NCBI GenBank assembly: GCA_964023205.1
Contig: OZ026836.1
Location: forward strand, 4,533,501-4,597,500
Source of the DNA: Lutraria lutraria
Lineage: Eukaryota; Mollusca; Bivalvia; Venerida; Mactridae
Direction: 5' to 3'
Length of the DNA: 64,000 nucleotides
The stretch's first letter is position 1. Each line of letters opens with the position of its first letter. The position numbers were made by a program, and so were the translations under genes. Below the pieces are notes generated by a model. It had not been told where the DNA came from. It was given only the letters and a program-made list of their open reading frames with translations, and did not search any database. Below are positions 54,961 through 64,000 of this stretch, piece after piece.

Positions 54961-55171
54961 TTTGTACAGTGATGCTGGTTTCACACTACTAGATTAGAGC
55001 AGAATGTCTGTTTTAAATATGAAATGATCAGTGACCTATGAATTAACATATTTATCCACATTAAATGACGCATTCCAGCCCATTTCGAGTTCATGCTTAT
55101 ACATTATCTGTGTTGTATAAATTAGGGACTCAACAATATGTATAGTCCCCGTATAAATTCAATTAACTATA

Positions 55172-56092
55172 CTACTCAAAATTTGATAAGGATCACTTTT
55201 TGTTTTGTATGGCATCATCGTCGATTTTGGATTACATGATTATATAAGATATGAATTTTGGTTATTTTCAAAGACACCTGATTATCATGAGTGCAACATG
55301 TAATCCATACATTAAATCGTTCCAGCGTAACGAGCGTCGAAATGAGGACAGGGTCAAAATTAGACATATTATGGGTATGTGTGGGAAAAAGAAACTTTGA
55401 GGAAAATTAGCTAAAGTGCAAACTTTTGTGTTTAGTATCGAGACTGGTGTCCCCGAGCGTTAGAAACAGCCTGACATCGACTCCTCATGCTTCTAATGAG
55501 CCGTCCAACATTAAATTGTGGGATCCGAAGTTCATTTTCATGGACGATAATGCCCGTGTTCATAGGGCCGCTGATACCAATCAGTACCTTTAAAGGGAAA
55601 TTATTGCTCGAATGGACTGGCCCGCTCTATCTCGCGACCTAAATCCCATCGAACACGTCTGGGATATGCTGCAGAGAGCGATATCTGAGCATCCTGTCCA
55701 GCCAATAACCACCAGACAGCTCAGAGAGGCCCTTCCGGAATAATGGGTTCGAATCCCACAATTTGAGATTCTACAGCTCATCAGAAGCATGAGGAGTCGC
55801 TGTCATGCTGTTTTTGACGCACAGGGACATCAGTCTCGATACCAAACACAAAAATTTGCACTTTAGCTAATTTTCCTCAAAGTTACTATTTACCACACAT
55901 ACCCATAAAATGTCTAATTTTGACCCTGCCCTTATTTCGACGCTCGTGACGCTCGAATGATTTAATGTATGGATTACAAGTTATCTGCAGGTATCTTTGA
56001 AAATAACCAAAATTCATATCTTATATATGTAATCCAAAATCGACGATAATGCCATACAAAACAAAAAGTGATCCTTATCAAATTTTGAATAG
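55172..56092. mobile_element. Long-TIR Tc1/mariner relic (921 bp)
   Basis: Arms 55172-55453 and 55824-56092 are inverted copies starting CTAYTCAAAATTTGATAAGG, flanked by TATA on both sides (TA target). Between them is a truncated transposase. It lies just upstream of the threonine aldolase start, so it could lie in its promoter or 5'UTR. Confidence 0.85.
55540..55850 (+). pseudogene. Tc1-type transposase C-terminal fragment
   Basis: Reads MDDNARVHRA (second catalytic Asp region) and, after an in-frame stop, DWPALSRDLNPIEHVWDML, the Tc1 block containing the third acidic residue (Glu of NPIEH). A further stop follows near 55741. The N-terminal half is missing. Dead. Confidence 0.85.
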
Positions 56093-56099
56093 TATATAT

Positions 56100-57424
56100 T
56101 GTATTTAATTTACATACTGTATGAGATGAGATCAGTTAGGAATTACTCGAAGTGATTAACTAAATGTTACAGCTGATAGATAAATTGAACTAAATAGATT
56201 CCGCAGTGACTCAAAGCATGAAATACTTGTGGTTTAATTTGAAGTTGAATCGTTTAACATAAATTGCTCTCAATACAGCATTTAATTTTAAAACAGAAGA
56301 TAATCAATTGATATTATGACAAATGCATAAAAAATTGGCACATACATTATGAACTGAACATATTTGCTGACTCAGATCATGTCTGGCAGGACACAATTTA
56401 AAGGTATGAATGATCTATATCTTAATCATTTAATTACAAAATCTAGATCGTTTGGGCTCTCACAAATGGCGTTAATGTAAAAGCAAGGTCATATGCTACC
56501 AGCATCAACTGGTGTAAGCTTGTTGACGCAGCCTCTATTTTTTATAGAATGGCATTTATGTATAGATCTATGCAGATTATATTTTTAGCTCACCTGGCAC
56601 TAAGTCGTGAGTCGTAAGGCGTAAACATTTTGCTGAAACATCTCGTCTGAAACTACTGGGCCAAAGTTTTTGAAACTTAATTGTAGTCATCCTTGGATGA
56701 TCCTCCATCAGATTCCTTCAAATCTAGTTGATCCATGTAGAATTCTGGTTGTCATGGCAACGAAGAGAACAAACTTTAAAAATCTTCTTTACGTAATTGA
56801 GAAGGCTCAGCGCTGATTAATGTAGCATATATGTATCATTTCTTGGTGGTCCTCTATCAAATTCCTTACAAAATCGTAAAAGCAACTGCTTGGCCTGATT
56901 TCAAAATCATTTTACAGAAAAGGTCATTGAGTAGTCCTCTTTTATACGTACTCAGGGAATTGAAATGCATTTGGAACTGTGGTTGCCATAACAACCAGAA
57001 ACTATAATTAAGAGTTCACTATTTCAAAATAATTTTGCAGAAATGGTCACTGGGTAGTCCTCTCCTCCTATAAGTACTCAGGAAATTGAAATGCATTAGG
57101 AATTCTAGTTGTCTTAGCAACCAGAAACAATAATTAAAAGTTCATGAACGATCAACTGCTAGCCTGATTTAAAAAAAATAATTTCGCCGAAATGGTACTT
57201 AAGTAGTCCCGCGCCAAGAATTATAAAACATCTTAAACTATTTCAACTGGAAAATATTTTCAAACATTCTTAAAAAAATACAATGAAGTGTTTGATTTAA
57301 ATTAATACTGCTTTTAGCAACCAGTGATATCGACTTCCTTCGCAACAATTTAAGTGACTTCCTTAGCTTAACAACAACAGCCAGTGACTCTCCCAAGCAG
57401 ATTATACAATATTAACTTCCACAC
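56100..57424. other. No gene seen
   Basis: AT-rich DNA. Several related stretches (56640-57200) repeat phrases such as TTTGAAACTTAATTGTAGTC and GGTCACTGGGTAGTCC, the look of an interspersed repeat with short internal duplications. Confidence 0.45.
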
Positions 57425-57870
57425 AGAGATCCATTCATTCATTGATGACATGCGTGAATATCTCCCCAAAACAGCAGTTCAAGGTGATTCCCCGAAAATT
57501 ATCATCATTGGGATATGTTTTGTATACTAGGAACAATTATCCCCATCGACCATGCCCCTGGGGAACTCCCGGTTTCAAGTATTTCATTAAACAGTTCACA
57601 AATGGGTACTACCATTATGTCTTTAGTTTCCTTAATGTACTCGTTTAAAATACAGTCTAATCCGGGGATTTATCGTAATTTTCGTAACCACTTTAACTTC
57701 CTCCGTTTTTTTTTCAGAGAAAAGAAGTATTTGAGTTTTCATCCACATCATATCATTTCCGATTGGATGAAACATTAAGGCTTGGCTACTGTCAGATTAA
57801 ATATGTATTTACATAACATTAAATAAATAAACAAACATTTGAAACAAATATGGGAAATTATGGTAATTTA
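57425..57870 (-). pseudogene. LINE reverse transcriptase fragment B
   Basis: Same family and same region as the fragment at 25669-26215 (shared phrases AATATCTCCCCAAAACAGCA and TACTCGTTTAAAATACAGTC), with more indels and no open frame. Minus-strand coding sense. Confidence 0.7.
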
Positions 57871-57950
57871 CCTTGTTCAGGTACATTGTATATACACGTA
57901 CATGTATAACATTATTTAAATACTTTTATTATGTCAACAAACATAGAATG

Positions 57951-58905
57951 TATAGCTCGACCATGAGTTTTGAGCCGTGACGAAATTATTCAGAATAGTC
58001 CACTAAGTGAAATAGGGGATGTGGATATTCGGAACAAATTTGACTAAAACATATTGATAAGATAAATTTAACCTACTCAATAAATGTCTGTAATGCTGGC
58101 GCAATAGGTAGGGCGCATTCGCTTATGCTGTCGTATTAAATTAAGTCCGAGTTCAATTCCAGTCACCAGCCCTCTTGTTATGCATGTTTTTCTTGGGTGT
58201 ATTTTTTCTGGTAACGTATCTATGATCAAAACGTTTTATATAAGTTTTATCATCATAAATTATTCTGAAGTCAAAAAACTTGATATGGTAAAAATATGTG
58301 TAATTATTGATTTGTTATCACGGAGGGTTTACAAGCAGTTCAGCAACAGGCTGGTTCCGGTGTACTGAACATATACGAGATATTAAACAAAGATATTGAT
58401 GTCACAGTGACAAGCTTCCTGAACCTATCATCATTGAGCTCGACTTGGATTCAGACTCCATATCCGGATACACAGCGAATGAAGTAGGAGATCTGTGAAA
58501 TGAACTGTATTGTGCAATATGAAATCCCATTGTATTTATTAAAATAAAACAAACAAAACAAGACAAAAAGAAAGAAAATCAATGAAAAACAACAGAAACA
58601 ATACAAATAAAATATACAGTGATAAAAACATGTACATAGTATGTACTTGAAGTTTTACAATAATGTTTAAACATACTTTTAAAAAATATAATAATATGCC
58701 CGAAAAAAGTATGGTGCAATCTGGAATTGAACTCATGCCTGTTGGCTCATGAATACATACGTTCAACCCACTTCGCCAGCGACAGTTATTAAAAGGATGT
58801 GCTAAATTACTTGTATATTCAGTAAGATATGTTCCGAATATCCACTACCCCCAGTTGATTTAGTGTATTCTTCCGTCACGGCTCAAAACTCATGGTCGAG
58901 CTATA
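57951..58905. mobile_element. TIR element with two convergent tRNA-like segments
   Basis: Arms 57951-58035 and 58831-58905 are inverted copies beginning TATAGCTCGACCATGAGT and ending near GGATATTCGGAAC. Just inside lie tRNA-like segments facing each other: + strand 58093-58170 (TGGCGCAATAGG ... GAGTTCAATTCC) and minus strand 58785-58712 (TGGCGAAGTGGG ... GAGTTCAATTCC). No transposase is present, so it is non-autonomous. The tRNA-like parts have good box A/B spacing but poor overall cloverleaf, so they are probably not functional tRNAs. Confidence 0.75.
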
Positions 58906-59240
58906 GTATCAATAGAATAAGGCGATGTTTCAGTCACTACATATATAACATAGATTCAAGATTCTTTATTTGTAACGTAAACATATATACATGTTTCTGG
59001 TTACATAATCCAATGAATTATATATACAAATAACAATAGCAAAACATTTATAAGTTATACAAGTATATATATACAATTTACATGTGATGCAATTCAAACA
59101 CGAAATTAGTTAACATAAGATATACTGCAAATTAAAGATATCTTATTATGAGGAAGGACTAAAATTAACAGGTGGCAGTTCGTTAATTAACATTATTAAT
59201 AATATTTTTTCTAATAACAAATGCTTCATATACAAACTTA
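58906..59240. other. No gene seen
   Basis: AT-rich sequence, possibly the 3'UTR/tail of the LINE remnant that follows on the minus strand. Confidence 0.4.
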
Positions 59241-59245
59241 TAATT

Positions 59246-59458
59246 TTATAGTCTATACAAAATACCAAAATTTTCATTTCTCATTAACTCAATAAATTTT
59301 TCTACATTTGGTTTACCATAAAAGTATTTCTTTATATATTTTTTACGAATCATATTGTAAGCTGGACAAATACATATAAAATGAAACTCATCTTCTAGAT
59401 CTCTACTATTACATATTAAACAATATCTCTGATTTTGATCAATTCTGTTATTTTCCAT
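59246..59458 (-). pseudogene. LINE C-terminal zinc-knuckle fragment
   Basis: Minus-strand frame of 70 codons with CLICNSRDLEDEFHFICICP: the C-x2-C ... DE-HF-x3-C-P pattern found at the C-terminus of many invertebrate non-LTR retrotransposon polyproteins. The rest of the element is not seen in this position. Confidence 0.65.
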
Positions 59459-60018
59459 AACGTATTATTATATTTCATATTCATATCACAGTTGAACTTC
59501 AAATTTTAAACAAACTAACCGGAAAAGTGCATGCATGCTATTCCCACAAACCCTACATATGAATGATTGGTGACTTTATCCTACATAAATATATTATATT
59601 TACAATACAAACGCTGCAACAAAGCAATGTAATGAAAGGTGTGTGTACTCAAGTACACATGTGTGTGAACAACTATTATTTACAATCACATAATTTGATA
59701 TGCACATGATCTTCGAGTCAATTTTCGTTATAAACCACCCGTTCCGAATGTGTTCTCAGGGACAAACAGCATTAAAACATTCGAAATATGCGTCTTATAA
59801 ACATTTGCTGAAATTGATCAATATCTTTTGAGTAAGTGCCGATAAATCGCATTTTATACAGTTTTGGGGGTACATGTTGCGTTCGGTGTGCATTCGTAGA
59901 AGATAATTAGATCAATTACATTCAAATCCATCGTTGATTCACTTATTAAATAACATGCAACATAAAAATTCTTCCATTGCCTAATGTTTTTTTTATTAAA
60001 TACATAAAACAGACAATA

Positions 60019-62640
60019 TCACATTTCACCACTTACAACTCTTTCAAGACTTTCCCAGAAGCATATACTTCCTCTCTCATCTTTTGTGTACTCTATATAT
60101 GTATTTCTTCGCAACCACCGCAACAATTCATTTGGCATTTTCTTCGTAGCAACATCCTCAAAAAGCACCATACAAAGACACGAACCGTCGCGTTCATAGA
60201 TAGTCTCCATCCGAGCCATATTGAATCCGTACATGCACCATTTATCTACAACAAAATCGTTCGATAGAATTACCAGTGTCTTCCGACTGACACTAATCGC
60301 TTCCAATATGAAATCAGCAATGTAAGTTCCCGGTAATAAGTGCTTTTCGTGTAAGCATACTCGAAGGCCTTTCTGTTCCAGTTTTGGGTAAAGTTTGCCA
60401 ACAACAAAATCGCTGTTTTCATTTGCATATGACACAAATACATCGTAGCTATATTGGCATTCCGTGTTTCTCTGTATTGTTTTATATCGAAAATGCTTAA
60501 ATTTTGCATTCCGCAAAATGTACCTCAAATTCCATCGATTTTTGTAGATAAGTCCACAGATTGCAAGTGCAATGAGAACAGATATAATCATGACACTTAC
60601 AACTATAACATGCGTGTAAGAGCGACAATATGCGTCTAGATTATACACTTCCGTTTTAAAATCATATGATGTGATGCGTCCTCCATTGCTGTTAACAAAT
60701 ATGTAATCATTGAAACCTATCATGTGAGTTTCGTGACTAATAAGCCATTTTAAGTAATCTTTCGATTCACAGTTTACGTTGATTGTATTGTTACGCAGAT
60801 CTATTGTAAACATCTTGCCACTTTGTCGCGAATTTTCTTCCAGATGATCACGCAATTGGCGAGGAAGAGACTGTATGACATTGTTGTGAAGAATAAGATA
60901 AAGCAGACCAGTCCGACTTACATCTAACGTAAATTGTTCAATGCTGTTAACGCTCAAATCTAGTGTCTCTATTTTTGGAGATCCCAATAGTAAGTTTCTA
61001 GGAATATATGAAATTATATTGTATGACAGATTCAATATCTTCAACTCAGACAAGTCATTAAGAAAGAACGGTCCATTTGTTTTGTCATTTAAAACTAGTC
61101 CGAGATAGTTGTTATCAAGTTGAAGATTTTCTAAAGACGCTTTAGCAAACTGGAAGAAATATCTAGAGACGTATGAACAATAATTCTTTGAAAGGTCCAC
61201 TTGTTTCATTTTCCGACATGTAGGCAATGGTCCTCTCCATGAATCTAATACACTACCAGAGAAATCTGCGAACTCCAGAGTATCACTTGGTGAAATAAAC
61301 ATTAAATTACCCACACCATGAGATAAAACACTGTCAGCAAGTTCTATCCTCTTTAAATGTTGCGGTAATTTAGGAATGTGTTGCGTTAATTCAATTTGTT
61401 CACCGGGTTTAAAATATGGGCAAGTAGAATCGGCCAGAGCCAATGCATCCACTAAGAAAGGGCAGTGTTTAGGTTTACTATAGTCTCTGTCAATCACTCC
61501 TTGATACTCTTCGTCGAAGAGACGAGGGTCATAAGGTGCGTACTGGAAGCTGCAATACAGTTCGGTTAGATTCTTCAAACAGCTCATCTGGAGTATGTAT
61601 GACGACAATATCAGTTTGTTGTATTCCACACGCAGTATGTTGATACTTTTGGGCAACAACATCAATGCATTGTTTTCAAACATTTCAAGTCGATTTCTGC
61701 TTACATCGATTTCTTTCAATGACGTATTCCACAAGTAACAGACGTCTTCAAGTCGTATTCGATTCCCGTGGCCAAATGTCGGATGAATCTTCGAAATGTT
61801 CAGAACTCTAATATCAGTATACTGTAGCCCAAAAGTAACATTCTCGAGAGCACGAAATCCCAGTCGCATATTCCAGGAAAGATCAAGAATTTCTAAATTA
61901 GCCATTGTCCCAAAACCAAACACATCCACACCAGCGATGTTGCACGCCGATATGTTCAAATAGCGAACATTAGCTAGGTGTATGAACGTTTCGTTGCTCA
62001 CGTATGAAATATTACAATGGCTCAAAAATCCAGACATAGTGACATTGGTTAAATTTTGGAGTGACTTGTATGTGGCCTGAAAATTAATCATTGGCAGTCC
62101 GTCTATGCCCAAGGTGTGTAGATATACTAAGTTTGACAAATTCGGATATGACAGATTAGCATACATACTCATATGATAATTTCCATATAGCGACAGTACC
62201 TTAAGACTGTCAGGAAAATTTACCATCGAGCTAGAACTTCTAGATGAGTCATATAAGTTAACATAATTGTTGCTTATGTCTAAAATGTTCAATAGCTTAA
62301 ATTTGTCAAAGGCGTTGTTCTCTATTTCATGAATACCGTTTCCACTGAGATATAGTTCTAGTAGATTCTCACAACCATGTAGATCATTAGCTTTTAACAC
62401 GGCTAGATTTGTAAGAAAAGACTTAACGTGCAATACGGCAATATTAAAATCACGCGTTTTGCTGATGTACTTGCAAATCATTTTTAATTCAAGATCAGTG
62501 TTCATGCATTCCATTTCCGTTTTTCCATTACAAACACAGATTTCACCTGGGCCGCATGTTACAGTGGTGTCTAATTCAGTAGCAGTATACACAAAGGTAA
62601 TGTACGAATACAGAACAATAAAGCGAATAAAGCGAAACAT
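60019..62640 (-). CDS. Toll-like receptor, single exon (873 aa)
   Basis: Innate immune or developmental receptor. Signal peptide (FIRFIVLYSYITFVYT); Cys-rich N-terminal cap (CGPGEICVCNGKTEMEC); many leucine-rich repeats with LxxLxLxxN cores (e.g. LLNILDISNNYV, LEILDLSWN, LKILNLSYNII, IETLDLSVN); one membrane segment at about residues 675-700 (VIVVSVMIISVLIALAICGL); cytosolic TIR domain from about 729 with box 1 YDVFVSYA, box 2 region HEKHLLPGTYIAD and box 3 FW. No intron interrupts it, common for molluscan TLRs. ATG 62640 precedes the signal peptide; AATAAA on minus at 59997-59992 lies 22 nt past the stop. Ligand unknown. Confidence 0.95.
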   Translation of the reverse strand: MFRFIRFIVLYSYITFVYTATELDTTVTCGPGEICVCNGKTEMECMNTDLELKMICKYISKTRDFNIAVLHVKSFLTNLAVLKANDLHGCENLLELYLSGNGIHEIENNAFDKFKLLNILDISNNYVNLYDSSRSSSSMVNFPDSLKVLSLYGNYHMSMYANLSYPNLSNLVYLHTLGIDGLPMINFQATYKSLQNLTNVTMSGFLSHCNISYVSNETFIHLANVRYLNISACNIAGVDVFGFGTMANLEILDLSWNMRLGFRALENVTFGLQYTDIRVLNISKIHPTFGHGNRIRLEDVCYLWNTSLKEIDVSRNRLEMFENNALMLLPKSINILRVEYNKLILSSYILQMSCLKNLTELYCSFQYAPYDPRLFDEEYQGVIDRDYSKPKHCPFLVDALALADSTCPYFKPGEQIELTQHIPKLPQHLKRIELADSVLSHGVGNLMFISPSDTLEFADFSGSVLDSWRGPLPTCRKMKQVDLSKNYCSYVSRYFFQFAKASLENLQLDNNYLGLVLNDKTNGPFFLNDLSELKILNLSYNIISYIPRNLLLGSPKIETLDLSVNSIEQFTLDVSRTGLLYLILHNNVIQSLPRQLRDHLEENSRQSGKMFTIDLRNNTINVNCESKDYLKWLISHETHMIGFNDYIFVNSNGGRITSYDFKTEVYNLDAYCRSYTHVIVVSVMIISVLIALAICGLIYKNRWNLRYILRNAKFKHFRYKTIQRNTECQYSYDVFVSYANENSDFVVGKLYPKLEQKGLRVCLHEKHLLPGTYIADFILEAISVSRKTLVILSNDFVVDKWCMYGFNMARMETIYERDGSCLCMVLFEDVATKKMPNELLRWLRRNTYIEYTKDERGSICFWESLERVVSGEM

Positions 62641-64000
62641 AACTGAACATATGTTTGGTCACTGTATTGGTACAATTTTTGTTGCTAGTCAAATTACATC
62701 CATGGTGTCTATCTGAAAATGTCACGGTCGGCTAATCTATCAATAAGTTAATGTCGTTACCATATATGAAGACATAATAGCGAGCAATATTAGAGCAAAA
62801 AATGTATGATAGTCAACTATTTAAAGTCGATGATCACTATTACAAAATAATCCGGATATGATTTCTGCTAAAATGTCTTATAAATCCATTCACGTAGATC
62901 ACTCAAATTGTAGTATCTATCTCAGCTTGTTTATAGTGTCGTTAAAGTCTTGTCATTTAGACTATTACAGATGTTGTCAGTTAGATTATTATCCAATCTG
63001 ATTAAAATCATATCCTCAAACCCGCTACGCTATGAGGATCTGAATACGACCTATAGAAGGTCACCTCAGGTGACCTTTTCCACTAGCCAATCAGCGCCTT
63101 ACTTTCATAATTCTGAAAGTGATCTGATTCTATTTTTAACCGCAGTAAAAAACAATGTATGACTTGTAGTTATCACGAACACCTATTCTTACGCAACTAA
63201 ATGTAGGGATAGCGCCCATGTGACATGCGTGTTTATTAAGTTTTCTGTACTACTATGGCCGAATCGATCAGGATTACTAAAAAAATCAAAAAGTGGTTGC
63301 AGACAAATAATTATACGTAATTTAATGTGTACTAACGTTTAAATAACATCGTCAGGTAGAAAGTTCATTCGGCCAAAGTACCGATGAAACGAGTTATACG
63401 ATTGGCTGAATTATAAATAGATATAAATAGTGATAATGGAAATTCCGACTTTTGAAAATAGAAACTGGTATAGGCCGTCATCAGATCTTGCCGTAAGGAA
63501 GATCGATTACGTTAGTCAGATTGATTATTATCAATGTTAGCCACACTACGTTGAACAAGTGTCGAGTGTCGATAAATCAGAATTCGTTTTTTTTTCTTTT
63601 CAGGTAAAATGTTTTACAAAAAGCTCAAAAGATTTTTTTCAATATGAATACGACATATTTATAAATACAACGTGTCACATGAAAACCCACATGTTGTAGT
63701 AATAAGAAATGTTATATAGTAAAATTCAAAATGTTTGGCGATGATATGAAAGCATATTAAGCATTGTTCTCTTTATCTTTGTAAGTGGACTAAAAGCTAT
63801 AATAAATTCTGTATGTTTGTCATTCGACATTTCTAATCGTGTTCCATACAGTTTATAAATGTATAACGTATTTAGTGTGATATACATTGTACATTTGTAG
63901 TTAAAGATGAATTCTAAAACATCCATGTGTGCTTTAGAATTAAATGATCAATTGTGAGGTATGAATATGGTTTCGGATTTTGATTTATGGTAGCCAAATC
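62641..64000. other. Upstream region of the TLR gene; no further gene seen
   Basis: No exon recognised. A short inverted repeat AGGTCACCTCAGGTGACCT lies at about 63058-63076. Any promoter of the TLR would be here or in an upstream untranslated exon; no strong TATA was identified. Confidence 0.5.

Noticed and set aside
50704..52908. Possible extra cargo gene just right of the Polinton
   Set aside because: The target duplication fixes the element end at 50703; the sequence beyond is host intron without a coding frame.

Overview
The window is an animal nuclear genome segment: AT-rich, full of microsatellites and foldback repeats, with intron-containing genes and a Toll-like receptor of invertebrate build. 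A lophotrochozoan, probably a bivalve mollusc, fits best, but this assignment is an inference from general character and not from a marker gene.

Host layout. Positions 1-3760 hold a decayed tandem array (unit about 0.75-1.1 kb) carrying a Gly/Arg-rich exon-like segment. From 3.8 to 15.6 kb I see no gene, only low-complexity DNA and a ~220-bp tandem satellite. A two-exon BRI3-family membrane protein gene lies on + (15689-20495). From 20.5 to 28 kb there are repeats, a perfect 77-bp palindrome, a 44-bp tandem repeat and a LINE fragment. A nine-exon low-specificity threonine aldolase gene occupies 28041-54960 on the minus strand; the exons join in frame into 367 residues. Upstream of it are a long-TIR mariner relic, LINE pieces and an element with terminal inverted repeats and two tRNA-like segments. 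A single-exon Toll-like receptor lies at 60019-62640 on minus.

The centrepiece is a complete Polinton/Maverick (adintovirus-like) element of 17,131 bp at 33573-50703, inserted in intron 4 of the threonine aldolase gene. It has 261-bp terminal inverted repeats that begin AG and look identical over the stretches compared, and a 6-bp target duplication (CAGGAT). It carries every hallmark gene with intact reading frames: protein-primed DNA polymerase B, packaging ATPase, chromodomain integrase, penton-like minor capsid, pVI-like and pX-like basic proteins, double-jelly-roll major capsid and adenain-type protease. A left-end block and a right-end gene encode proteins of no recognised family. The element looks recent.

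Most notable observation: three outer genes of the element (the two leftmost minus-strand genes and the rightmost plus-strand gene) end 10-30 nt after the stop codon in a tandem pair of perfect histone-mRNA-type stem-loops (6-bp stem, TTTC loop, ACCA-type flanks), followed by a GAAAGAA purine block like the U7-binding histone downstream element. A fourth outer gene has a divergent single version. Two of the pairs sit inside the TIRs, so the TIRs double as 3'-processing modules. The same genes have distinctive promoters (a 24-bp CCAAT-box array, a triple CRE/ATF array, TATA boxes), whereas several core genes are followed by ordinary AATAAA signals. I infer that the outer genes are tied to S phase through SLBP/U7 processing while the virion genes use poly(A). 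I do not know of this having been described for Polintons.
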